DNA from: a virus
Length of the DNA stretch: 64,000 bases
Virus record (IMG/VR): IMGVR_UViG_3300009174_000002
Coordinates: 51,517-115,516 of that record
Strand: one strand, 5' to 3'
In this document: piece after piece, positions 23,199 through 31,245 of the stretch
Numbering within the stretch: the stretch's first letter is position 1
Layout of the letters: each line of letters starts with the position of its first letter
Position numbers and translations under genes: made by a program
Notes under the pieces: generated by a model
Seen by the model: only the letters and a program-made list of their open reading frames with translations
What the model was told of the DNA's origin: nothing
Database searches by the model: none

Positions 23199-23795
23199 AT
23201 GAAACAAGCAGAGATTAAATTAGGCCTTTGTCCTAAATGTTATAAGTTTGGAGATAAATGCTCCTGTGGTTATAATTATGGATTTTCTTCTCAAGAAGAA
23301 TTAGAAAATTATCTAGATCATTTATTTAGTCAAAAAGAATTTATCGGAACTGTAATAAGTAAAAATTTATTAGAATTAAATCAAAGACCAAAGGTAGGAA
23401 TGTTAGTATATATTCAGCATACTGGCATTTTAATAATTACACAAAAAGATAGTTTAACTTATGAGGATAATGAACTTTCATTAAACTATGCTCAACTTTT
23501 ATATTCAAGGGGCGAATTAAAAACCATTTATGTTAAGGGAATAAATGAATTTTCCATGGAAGCCCAATTACGGTATGCAGAATGGCAAGATGTTTTAATT
23601 GAAGATTTACTTGATACCAGTAAATCAATTAGATTTAGAGTAAACAAAGTAAAGTGTCATGGTACTTTAAAAAAATCAGAAGAAAAAAATACATATATCT
23701 GTGATAAATGTAATAATAGCATAATACTTAATGTTAAAAAAATACCTACAGTTTGCCCTTTTAAAAACGAACTAAGGGCTAGATTAATTCTTTAA
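23199..23795 (+). CDS. Zinc-finger hypothetical protein, 198 aa
   Basis: Two Cys clusters flank a middle domain. At the N-terminus is 'LGLCPKCYKFGDKCSCGYNY' (C-x2-C, C-x-C) and near the C-terminus 'CHGTLKKSEEKNTYICDKCN', followed by a further Cys. Both look like zinc ribbons. The middle ('RPKVGMLVYIQHTGILIITQ', 'AEWQDVLIEDLLDTSKSIRF') resembles the 190-aa protein at 7611. Possibly a nucleic-acid-binding early regulator; not assignable further. Confidence 0.65.
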   Translation: MKQAEIKLGLCPKCYKFGDKCSCGYNYGFSSQEELENYLDHLFSQKEFIGTVISKNLLELNQRPKVGMLVYIQHTGILIITQKDSLTYEDNELSLNYAQLLYSRGELKTIYVKGINEFSMEAQLRYAEWQDVLIEDLLDTSKSIRFRVNKVKCHGTLKKSEEKNTYICDKCNNSIILNVKKIPTVCPFKNELRARLIL

Positions 23796-23811
23796 TAATA
23801 ATTATATTTCT

Positions 23812-24057
23812 ATGCCAAATCTAAGAATGAGAGAAAAAGTATCTAAATATGAGGCCATTGATATTTCCGATAAGCCAAAAAATAAAGATGGAGATTATAT
23901 TTTAAATACTTTTATTGAGGATAAGGATTATTGTGATATAAAAGAAGAATTTTGGATTTGGTCTATTGGTGAACATATAATTACTGGCGAAATATTAGCT
24001 AGTACCTCTAACAAGTTTTATCAAAATCCAGATTATAATTGTTTATTTTTAAGATAA
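23812..24057 (+). CDS. Hypothetical early protein, 81 aa
   Basis: A compact protein with 'FIEDKDYCDIKEEFWIWSIG' and 'HIITGEILASTSNKFYQNPD', typical of small phage proteins of the type seen in many large phages, but without a named domain I can support. Last gene of the plus run before a bidirectional terminator. Confidence 0.6.
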   Translation: MPNLRMREKVSKYEAIDISDKPKNKDGDYILNTFIEDKDYCDIKEEFWIWSIGEHIITGEILASTSNKFYQNPDYNCLFLR

Positions 24058-24058
24058 A

Positions 24059-24086
24059 AAAAGGATAGTATAAAACTATCCTTTTT
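24059..24086. terminator. Bidirectional terminator between convergent genes
   Basis: Stem AAAAGGATAGT / ACTATCCTTTT with a short loop, A's on the left and T's on the right. It lies between the plus-strand stop at 24057 and the minus-strand stop at 24105. Confidence 0.9.
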
Positions 24087-24104
24087 CATAACTAAATCAA
24101 TAAA

Positions 24105-24563
24105 TTAGTTATTTAGGGAAATCCCCAAGCCTACTGTAGTCATAAATTTTCCAGTGTTGTTGTCTATTGCAACCCCCGCCATAAAAAGATTATTTAATAA
24201 TCCCGCCATAATTCCAGTAGCGGTAATAGGTTTACCATTAGGTAAATTACTTACTACAGTACCTATATACTGAATTGCAGAAATAGACCAAATAGCTTCC
24301 CATTTTGTTGTAACAGGATCATATTTTAAATGTTGATAGCTTACCCCTGCACCTGTCATTAATTGATTACCAGGTAAACTATAGGCAGCAAGATTTACTA
24401 CTGGTCTAAAAGCATTAATAGTAGAATCTTTGGTTGTACCCGCAACTGTTAAAGCATAACGCTGTTGCTTAATTTTAGGAACTGGTTTAAAAAAACTTTG
24501 TGCACTACAAACATTGTACATTACTAAAATACTAACTGATAAAAACAATACTTTAAATTTCAT
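24105..24563 (-). CDS. Secreted protein with Bacteroidota-type signal peptide, 152 aa
   Basis: Starts 'MKFKVLFLSVSILVMYNVCS' then AQSFF. This is a classical signal peptide with a likely cut before Gln ('A|Q'), very common among Bacteroidota exported proteins. The mature part is beta-strand rich with Gly/Asn turns ('GLLNNLFMAGVAIDNNTGKF', ending 'TTVGLGISLNN'), like a small outer-membrane or surface beta structure. A role in altering the host surface is inferred. Confidence 0.7.
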   Translation of the reverse strand: MKFKVLFLSVSILVMYNVCSAQSFFKPVPKIKQQRYALTVAGTTKDSTINAFRPVVNLAAYSLPGNQLMTGAGVSYQHLKYDPVTTKWEAIWSISAIQYIGTVVSNLPNGKPITATGIMAGLLNNLFMAGVAIDNNTGKFMTTVGLGISLNN

Positions 24564-24578
24564 TTTTTTAATTTTTAT

Positions 24579-25190
24579 TTGAACTTATATGATAAATATA
24601 TAAATTCATTTATCAAGTTCAAAAAAATTAATGGAATGTATTTTTGGGAAGATGAAGAAAAAAATAAAATTGGGAAACTTGGAATAAAATTAGTTCAACT
24701 TCATTGTGAAGAAAATTATTTAAATTTTAGACTTGCGACCATAGAAGAAGATAGAGAAAAAGGAATAGATTGTTTTATAAATGATGTAGCTACAGATATA
24801 AAAAATACACACAAGATTTTTTTAGGAAACTATGATAAAAATAAAAAGAAGTTTTTTACTCGTCATCCCTTTAAAAAAACTACTGGTTGTGAACAATATT
24901 GTATTTTAGATACAAATCCTAAAGAAGGAAAATACAATATAAAGTATTTAGGAAGTATAAGAGAATATTTATCTACAAATTATTTTAAAGATATACAAGC
25001 AATTATAATCATTTTTAATATATTACAAAAATATGATAAAAATGATTATAAATCACTAGGATTTAATTCTGCCGAGCAATTGCTGTTAAGTTTAAAGAAA
25101 GAAATTTTACCTTTATTGAGAAAGAATGTAAATTGCAGATATGATAATTATGAAGTAAGACAGGAAAGAGTAGCTATTTATCTTTATTAA
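24579..25190 (+). CDS. PD-(D/E)XK-like nuclease, 203 aa
   Basis: Residues 55-77, 'IEEDREKGIDCFINDVATDI' then KNT, give E...G-I-D...D-I-K, the usual order of a PD-(D/E)XK active site. Restriction-like nucleases of this size occur in phages. The listed start is a TTG; an ATG 57 nt later keeps the active site, so the true start is unsettled. It starts only 15 nt from the divergent secreted-protein gene and its end overlaps the convergent minus gene by 17 nt. Substrate unknown: host DNA degradation, repair or homing are possible. Confidence 0.6.
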   Translation: MNLYDKYINSFIKFKKINGMYFWEDEEKNKIGKLGIKLVQLHCEENYLNFRLATIEEDREKGIDCFINDVATDIKNTHKIFLGNYDKNKKKFFTRHPFKKTTGCEQYCILDTNPKEGKYNIKYLGSIREYLSTNYFKDIQAIIIIFNILQKYDKNDYKSLGFNSAEQLLLSLKKEILPLLRKNVNCRYDNYEVRQERVAIYLY

Positions 25191-25812
25191 TTTTTTGTTT
25201 AAATTCATAAGAATATTCTAAATACTCTTTTATTGCTAATGTAAATTGTTGCAATAAATTATATAAATCATCTAATGTAAATTCCTTATTATAAAATTTA
25301 AATTTTTCTTGTAAATTTTTTAAAATTAATTCTGCTGTTTCGCTAAAATAAGCATTTATATCTAGTTCTGTTAGAATTTCTTGAAATATTAATTCTTTAG
25401 TAATTGGTCTACCTTCTACTCTTCGAGGTTTAAACAAATTTTCTTCTTCTAATATATTACTTTTTTTGCCTGTGGGATATTGTGATAATGCCAAACCCAT
25501 TAAAGTTTTTAAACTTTCAACATATATTTTAGCTTTTCTTTGATTATTTAAACCTTCTACTGCTAATCCATATTTATAATTTTTCTTTACATTTTTATCT
25601 CTACTTAAAAACCCTAAATATAAATTAGAAAATTCTTGAGTTAATATTATTGATTCTAACCCTGCTATTCCTTGATATTTATCATACAATTGTCTAAAAA
25701 GAAGTAAAGGTTCTTCTACATCTTTATTTTCAATAATTATAACTTTTTTACCTGTAGCTTCTTCTAATTTCTCAATCAAAATCTTCTCTCGGTTGGACAT
25801 TGAATTTTTCAT
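25174..25812 (-). CDS. Two-module putative internal virion protein, 212 aa
   Basis: The N-terminus has the GKKV leader 'ILIEKLEEATGKKVIIIENK'. About residue 125 there is the second module, 'NILEEENLFKPRRVEGRPIT', followed by a helical domain paralogous to the 104-aa protein at 26455 (shared 'GRPITK...ILxELD'). The segment between the modules ('GLAVEGLNNQRKAKIYVESL') would be released if both L/I-x-E sites were cut. A start at M1 or M5 is possible. Last gene of the module-protein block. Confidence 0.72.
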   Translation of the reverse strand: MKNSMSNREKILIEKLEEATGKKVIIIENKDVEEPLLLFRQLYDKYQGIAGLESIILTQEFSNLYLGFLSRDKNVKKNYKYGLAVEGLNNQRKAKIYVESLKTLMGLALSQYPTGKKSNILEEENLFKPRRVEGRPITKELIFQEILTELDINAYFSETAELILKNLQEKFKFYNKEFTLDDLYNLLQQFTLAIKEYLEYSYEFKQKINKDK

Positions 25813-26452
25813 TAGTAGGTAATTCTAATTCATTGCTAGCACCTGCCAAATACAGCAATAATATATCTTCTTTTTTAGGGTTATTAAAAAAGTTTTGTAA
25901 ATTTTTTCTTAACTTTTTAACTGTATTAGAATATATATTTTTTTCATTATCCCTAAGTTTTTCTAACATTCCAGCAATTACTCCTTTATGTCTTAATTCT
26001 TCTTCACTATCTGCTAATTTTATTATTCTTACTTTTTCAAATTGTAAACTAGGATATTTATTATCTAAAATTTTGTTAACTAAACTTTCAATATTTTTAT
26101 ATTGTCTAGTTTTTACTAAAAAAACATATTCTGTAGAAGAGGACCAATTTTCCTTTTTAATGGTATTTGCTATAGCTATATAAAAATGTTCTGGAGTTTT
26201 TAAATTGAGAGTTTCATACTCAGTTTTAAATTTATTTTTTAATTCTTCTCTCCTTTTTTTAATATTATTTATTCTCTCATCTCTTAATACTTGTTCTCTA
26301 TCCTCTACTCTTCTAGGCTTAAAAAGATTATCTTCTAAAACTTCATCTTCATCAAGAAGCCCATAATTATCATAACTAGGAGATTCTAAAATTAATCTTT
26401 CTTTAGAGTATTTTTTTAATAATTTTATTATATTTTGTTTTTTTGTAACCAT
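25772..26452 (-). CDS. Module-bearing putative internal virion protein, 226 aa
   Basis: Leader 'IIKLLKKYSKERLILESPSY' is a degenerate GKKV-type helix ending I-L-E-S. It is followed by 'DEVLEDNLFKPRRVEDREQV' and a charged helical region, then an alpha/beta domain ('TEYVFLVKTRQYKNIESLVN'). It ends 'LPTNEKFNVQPREDFD'. It overlaps the downstream gene by 41 nt. No enzymatic motif seen. Confidence 0.7.
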   Translation of the reverse strand: MVTKKQNIIKLLKKYSKERLILESPSYDNYGLLDEDEVLEDNLFKPRRVEDREQVLRDERINNIKKRREELKNKFKTEYETLNLKTPEHFYIAIANTIKKENWSSSTEYVFLVKTRQYKNIESLVNKILDNKYPSLQFEKVRIIKLADSEEELRHKGVIAGMLEKLRDNEKNIYSNTVKKLRKNLQNFFNNPKKEDILLLYLAGASNELELPTNEKFNVQPREDFD

Positions 26453-26454
26453 TT

Positions 26455-26769
26455 TTACATTGTATCAGAATGAAAATAAGTAAGAATATTAAATTCTAAA
26501 TCTTCAGTAAGTTGTTCTACTAATAATTTCATAACTTTTCTTAAATCTTCTTCTTGCAATTCTAATTTATGGTTTTGGAATTGTTTTTCTAATTTATCAA
26601 ATAATTTATCTATAGTTATTTGATAAAAATTTTCTTTATCTAATTCCTCTAAAATATTTTCATATAAATCGGTTTTAGTAATTGGTCTACCTTCTAACCT
26701 ACGAGGTTTGAAAAGATTTTCTTCTTCTGATTCTAACAATATTTTACTTACTAATTTTATCTTTTCCAT
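26455..26769 (-). CDS. Module-bearing putative internal virion protein, 104 aa
   Basis: Reads 'MEKIKLVSKILLESEEENLF' then KPRRLEGRPITK, a textbook module with I-L-L-E as the candidate cut. The short helical domain after it is paralogous to the C-terminal part of the protein at 25174. The start overlaps the end of the 703-aa gene by 13 nt, so translation is coupled. Confidence 0.75.
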   Translation of the reverse strand: MEKIKLVSKILLESEEENLFKPRRLEGRPITKTDLYENILEELDKENFYQITIDKLFDKLEKQFQNHKLELQEEDLRKVMKLLVEQLTEDLEFNILTYFHSDTM

Positions 26770-28868
26770 GCAAATAAAGGAATTGAAGTTTGTTTGGCTA
26801 AAAACATTACTTTTCCTAATCCTTTTAAATCATTCTCATATAAACCTACTACTTCTACTATACCATAGTTTTTCTTACCTTCCAGGTCCAATAATTCTCT
26901 TATTACACCTTTGTTAGTAGATTCATTTAGATTGCCTTTAATCAAGAAAAATTGCCCAGTTTTACTATTTTTAACCAAGGTATTTTTAGCCTGTGGAGTA
27001 TGTTTTGTAATATTAGAAAAAGCCTCGTTTAAACCTGTTTTAAGATTAACTATACCCAGTTGTTTTACATTCCATCCAGGAACATAATTTGTATTTTCAA
27101 ACTCTTTTAAAATATCTGTATCTCTAAAAGAATTAGTTATATTTCTATTAACTATATCTTTATCTTCTACTATTAATTTTTTAAACATTTTCTCTCTCCT
27201 TGTATCAGGCTTACCTTTAATCTCTGCTATAATAGCTTTATTCAAACTAGTATAACTTTCATTAAAAGAAGTTTTCCAAGGAGATAAAGTTTCGAATTTA
27301 CTTCTATCTTCATAGGTAATTTTATAAGTTTTTAAATCTTTTTCAACAAATAAATTTAATCTTTGTTTATTATCCGAAGATAATTTAGACAGTCTACATC
27401 CAGATTTTCTAACTGCTTCATCTAATGCTTTTACATCTTCTTCTTCTATCATCCACCCGGTAATATGAATTTTTACAGCCCTTCCGCCTCCTACCGGGAC
27501 ATTCCCGGTTTGCTCGGTTGGTGTGTTTATATCTAAAATATCTTCATCATCTTCTGTAAATAATCCACCTTCATTTGGTTCAAATTCATTTTCCATATGG
27601 CTAGAAATAGGATCAGAGGTAATATCTTCATCTTCTTCATTACTTATACTATTATATCCATATTCATTTAAAAGTTCTAAATCTTCATCTTCATCTTCAG
27701 CTGGAGCATCTAAAATTTCTAAAGAATCATTACTTTCTGCACTTTGTCCAACAGGACCTGTTGCATTAGGATTATTAACTCCACCAGTGACTTGTCCACC
27801 TTTTGTTTGATCACCATCTCCTTCTAAATATTCTAAATAACTTTCATCATGTTCTATTCTATTTTCTATATTTTGTATTTCACTTGAAATTTCTCCAAAT
27901 TCAGTACTCAATACATCTACATTCCCTGTAGGTGCCCCAGTAGCTTGGTTAACTACTTCGGTATTATTTACAAATCCATCGGTAACATTGATTTGTGAAG
28001 GGGTATTAGTATTATTTTTTTGAGTTAAAATATTATTTACAAGGTCTTGTAATTCATCATTGGTTACATACTTATTAGTTTCGGTGCTAATTTGAGTATT
28101 AACTACTTTTGGTTTTACTTCCATATTTGGTTCTTCTATTTCTTCTTCGCCTTCCTCATCAAAAATACTCAATAAATCATCTCCTTCTAAATCAATATCA
28201 TCATCTATTTCTTCTTCCTCATCTGAGATTTCTTTTCCATCAGTATAATCCTCATCTTCATCATCCAAATTATCGTCTAACAATAATTCTTTTCCTTCAT
28301 TATTTTTCTTAATAGGATCTAAAATATCTTCTTCTTGATTTTCTGGTTCTACATCAGTATCTTCATCTTCTTCTTCCTCATTATCTCCAGGGGCTTCTTT
28401 AAAGAAAGTTTTTTTAAATTTCTTAATAGGAATTTTCTTACTTTCCTTTAGTATTTCCTTTTCACCAAACTTTTCTTTGAAGGATTCAAATAGCTTGATT
28501 AAATCTCGATCACTTAAACTATTTAAGTTTTTATTTGTTTTATATGATTCATTTAAAAACTTATACATAAGCTGATCATCTCCTTTCTTTGGTGAAAAAC
28601 CTCCGAAAAATAATCTGTCTTTTAATGTGGAAAATTCCATTGATTCTTGTATTTGATTTTGTTGTTCTTTTTCTATAGGTTTAGCAATAAAATAATCAGC
28701 GGTACTATCATATACTACTGAAATGCCTTTTGTAAGCATATCATTTACATATTGTCTCCATTTACTGTCTGATTCAAATTTTGTTAAATAATTATAAGTC
28801 TTAGTTCCTTCTTGAATTATAACTTCATGGTCCAAACCTGTAAAATCTATACTTTTGTCATAATACAT
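26757..28868 (-). CDS. Large acidic putative head-core protein, 703 aa
   Basis: The N-terminal 160 residues are folded ('FTGLDHEVIIQEGTKTYNYL', 'RLFFGGFSPKKGDDQLMYKF'). Residues 165-450 are highly acidic and low complexity ('DDNLDDEDEDYTDGKEISDE'), like the scaffold. The C-terminal 250 residues form folded domains: 'AVKIHITGWMIEEEDVKALD' and, at the end, 'FFLIKGNLNESTNKGVIREL'. L-x-E-S/T sites ('LKESKKIP', 'LNESTN') could be protease targets. Likely a second core or internal head protein; by composition only. Confidence 0.65.
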   Translation of the reverse strand: MYYDKSIDFTGLDHEVIIQEGTKTYNYLTKFESDSKWRQYVNDMLTKGISVVYDSTADYFIAKPIEKEQQNQIQESMEFSTLKDRLFFGGFSPKKGDDQLMYKFLNESYKTNKNLNSLSDRDLIKLFESFKEKFGEKEILKESKKIPIKKFKKTFFKEAPGDNEEEEDEDTDVEPENQEEDILDPIKKNNEGKELLLDDNLDDEDEDYTDGKEISDEEEEIDDDIDLEGDDLLSIFDEEGEEEIEEPNMEVKPKVVNTQISTETNKYVTNDELQDLVNNILTQKNNTNTPSQINVTDGFVNNTEVVNQATGAPTGNVDVLSTEFGEISSEIQNIENRIEHDESYLEYLEGDGDQTKGGQVTGGVNNPNATGPVGQSAESNDSLEILDAPAEDEDEDLELLNEYGYNSISNEEDEDITSDPISSHMENEFEPNEGGLFTEDDEDILDINTPTEQTGNVPVGGGRAVKIHITGWMIEEEDVKALDEAVRKSGCRLSKLSSDNKQRLNLFVEKDLKTYKITYEDRSKFETLSPWKTSFNESYTSLNKAIIAEIKGKPDTRREKMFKKLIVEDKDIVNRNITNSFRDTDILKEFENTNYVPGWNVKQLGIVNLKTGLNEAFSNITKHTPQAKNTLVKNSKTGQFFLIKGNLNESTNKGVIRELLDLEGKKNYGIVEVVGLYENDLKGLGKVMFLAKQTSIPLFAWKR

Positions 28869-28886
28869 CCTATAATTATATTTCCT

Positions 28887-28895
28887 TTTAAATAA
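28887..28895 (-). promoter_or_regulatory. Late-promoter-like box TTATTTAAA
   Basis: The minus strand reads ACATTATTTAAAAGGAAATA, ending 18 nt before the 703-aa gene, inside the long module-protein block. Confidence 0.4.
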
Positions 28896-28941
28896 TGTAG
28901 ATTTTAATTTTGTATTATTTTAATATTATGTACCAGAATTT

Positions 28942-29361
28942 TTAATCACTACTACTATATAAATAAACTTTATCACCATTTTCATCAGTTAAAAAATCTA
29001 ACATATTATCTTCTTCTAGAACTTTAAATGTCCATTTTATAAGCTCCATATTTGGTATTACTTTTTCTATAGATGAGCCACTAATTTTAGAATCGTATCC
29101 GGCTTCAATTGCTTCATTTCTTACAACTGGTTTTGCCAATTCTAAGGCTTCTTTTCCATCCTTAGCTAAAACAAAACAAAATGCATCAAAAATATAATCA
29201 CCTAATATAATATTAACCTGATATAAATTTTTAAGATTTGGATACTTTTCTATTAGTTTTAATATTTTTTCTTTTTCTTCATCTTTTCTTCCTTCTATTC
29301 TTCTAGGTTTGAAAAGTTCATTTTCCTCAGATTCAAATAATATCTTATTTATTAAGTTCAT
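28942..29361 (-). CDS. Module-bearing protein of the VLAK paralogue family, 139 aa
   Basis: Leader 'MNLINKILFESEENELFKPR' then RIEGR. The domain 'YPNLKNLYQVNIILGDYIFD' continues with FVLAKDGKEALELAKPVV and is shared with the next gene, with the protein at 61083, and more loosely with the C-terminus of the 473-aa protein. All four place this domain directly after the module. A cut at I-L-F-E is predicted. Function of the domain unknown. Confidence 0.75.
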   Translation of the reverse strand: MNLINKILFESEENELFKPRRIEGRKDEEKEKILKLIEKYPNLKNLYQVNIILGDYIFDAFCFVLAKDGKEALELAKPVVRNEAIEAGYDSKISGSSIEKVIPNMELIKWTFKVLEEDNMLDFLTDENGDKVYLYSSSD

Positions 29362-29374
29362 TTAAAAAAATTAT

Positions 29375-29821
29375 TTAAGTACCTGATACATATATATAAA
29401 CTTTTTTCTTTCCTTTTAAAACCTTTAAAATTTCAGGATCATCTTCAACTTCATCTAACAAAAAGTTTAAAACATCTAGATCATCTATAACTTTTTGTAT
29501 ATTTTTATCAGTTATTTCAATTTCATTAATAGGAATTCTATAAAAAGATTTAGGAAAATAACTTTTTGCTTCTTTTGATGCGGATGGTAAAGCCAATTTA
29601 AAAGCTTCTTCTTCGTTTTTTGCTAATACATATGAACTTGTGTCATATATTTCATTAAAAGAAATATAAACGTCATATATATTTTCAATATAAGGATATT
29701 TTAACTTAAGTTGTTTTATTTCTTTTTTTAATTTATCCTCTCTATCCTTTACTCTTCTAGGCTTAAATAAACCATCCTCAGATTCTTTTAAAATAGTTAA
29801 TATTTTGGAATTAAGATTCAT
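29375..29821 (-). CDS. Module-bearing protein of the VLAK paralogue family, 148 aa
   Basis: Leader 'MNLNSKILTILKESEDGLFK' then PRRVKDRE, with the paralogous domain 'YPYIENIYDVYISFNEIYDT' and YVLAKNEEEAFKLALPSA. It ends 'GKKKVYIYVSGT', similar to the neighbour's 'GDKVYLYSSSD', so these are tandem duplicates. The ATG overlaps the stop of the preceding gene by one base (TAATG-type coupling). Confidence 0.75.
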   Translation of the reverse strand: MNLNSKILTILKESEDGLFKPRRVKDREDKLKKEIKQLKLKYPYIENIYDVYISFNEIYDTSSYVLAKNEEEAFKLALPSASKEAKSYFPKSFYRIPINEIEITDKNIQKVIDDLDVLNFLLDEVEDDPEILKVLKGKKKVYIYVSGT

Positions 29822-31242
29822 TAAACTCTTTCAATATTATAAATTATCCCTAAAATTTTTCCGTCTAACATATTTATAAATTCTTTATCCATTAAATCTT
29901 CTTCTAATCTATCTTCATCTTCCCCATTTACCTCAATATATGTTTCAATTGATTCACATTCGCTATATGAACTAAAATTTACTAATTTTTTACTTTTGCT
30001 CATAAGTTTTCTACCATTTTCTACTGCTTCATTTTCAGAATTACCTCTACAATACATATATACATCATATTTTTCTTCATCAGTAAACCATAAAACCCAA
30101 ATAGATTTTAATTTTTCAAATAATTTTTCTTTTTCTTCAATTCTTGGTTGTAATCTTCTAGCCTTAAAAATATTCTCAGGTTTATTTACTTTTTTTTTAG
30201 TCTCCATAATATATTCTTTTACTAAATTAGAAATATACCCATAAGTTCTATTTTCTACTAGAGTCTTTAGTTTAAATTCTTTTCCTTTGAATAAAGATTC
30301 ATTTAAGGTAGTTTTACTATCTATAAATTTTGTAAATTCGCTTTCCTTAAATTTATAGATTTTTTTCTTTCCTCCTTCCTTTACAATAACTTGTAATTTA
30401 CCTTTTTCTTCACATTCTTTAAAGGTATTAGGCATTACTTCAAAATTTTGATCTATATCTTCATTTATTCTAGTTTTACTACCATCTACTACATTTTGCA
30501 TTCCTTTATAAGGGTCAAAAGTTTCCATTCTTTTTTTATTAAATCCTACTGGAGTATCAAAAGAAGCCATATCTGCTGTTGTCATATCTTCTTTCAATTT
30601 TTGTTTAGGCGCTTCCTCCTTTTTTTCAAAATCTACTTTCTCATATCCATCTTCTTCCCCAGGATAATATTCATCGGCTACTTCTACTTCTGTTACACCA
30701 GGTACTTTTAAAAGATTTTTAATTTCTTCTTCGCTAGTATATTCATCGCCACAATCTGCATCTCCAGATGTCCAACATACTTTTCCATTTTCATGATTTA
30801 CATGTAATACTCCATAATCTCCGCAATGTTTTATTTGTCTGGCATTAGATTTTAATTGTTCCATATCTATTTCATCTTCTTGTAAAGGTTTTTCATCCTT
30901 TTCCTCATTTTCTTCATCTTCTCCTTCATCATCTGAATTATCATTATAGGATTGTTTTTGCCAAGAATCAGGATCTTTATCTTCGTTTTCTTTAATAAAT
31001 TTCTTAGTAGAACTACTAGATTTCCATAAAGGAGAATTATTAATCATTTCAATATATCCTTCATTAATATCTTCTTGAGTAAATTCACAAAAATCTTTAT
31101 TATACTTACTTTCAAATAAATATTTATCATCTTCAATAGAAGATAAATACATATCTGCTAAAGTTTCTTCAACTTCTTTTAAAATCAAAGTATAAGGTTC
31201 GCCCATTCTAACTTCTTTCAAAAGTTTTACTTGTTTTTTCAT
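29821..31242 (-). CDS. Multi-domain putative internal head protein, 473 aa
   Basis: Several possible cut sites divide this protein. 'QKLKEDMTTADMASFDT' (site at Glu218) closely resembles the capsid protein cleavage region (ILKENNSTADMAVFDT). 'LNESLFKG' and 'LVENRTYG' follow. Near residue 355 is a diverged module, 'NKPENIFKARRLQPRIEEKE', then a VLAK-like domain ('WFTDEEKYDVYMYCRGNSEN'). Before Glu218 is a small domain with 'CGDYGVLHVNHENGKVCWTS' and an acidic linker. It is probably processed into three or more pieces in the prohead; this is inference. Confidence 0.68.
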   Translation of the reverse strand: MKKQVKLLKEVRMGEPYTLILKEVEETLADMYLSSIEDDKYLFESKYNKDFCEFTQEDINEGYIEMINNSPLWKSSSSTKKFIKENEDKDPDSWQKQSYNDNSDDEGEDEENEEKDEKPLQEDEIDMEQLKSNARQIKHCGDYGVLHVNHENGKVCWTSGDADCGDEYTSEEEIKNLLKVPGVTEVEVADEYYPGEEDGYEKVDFEKKEEAPKQKLKEDMTTADMASFDTPVGFNKKRMETFDPYKGMQNVVDGSKTRINEDIDQNFEVMPNTFKECEEKGKLQVIVKEGGKKKIYKFKESEFTKFIDSKTTLNESLFKGKEFKLKTLVENRTYGYISNLVKEYIMETKKKVNKPENIFKARRLQPRIEEKEKLFEKLKSIWVLWFTDEEKYDVYMYCRGNSENEAVENGRKLMSKSKKLVNFSSYSECESIETYIEVNGEDEDRLEEDLMDKEFINMLDGKILGIIYNIERV

Positions 31243-31245
31243 TTA

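Noticed and set aside
27523-27810. Ser/Pro-rich ORFs on the plus strand opposite acidic coding regions
   Set aside because: They are antisense shadows of Glu/Asp-rich segments (GAA/GAT read backwards gives Ser/Phe/Ile) and have no promoter or spacing support.
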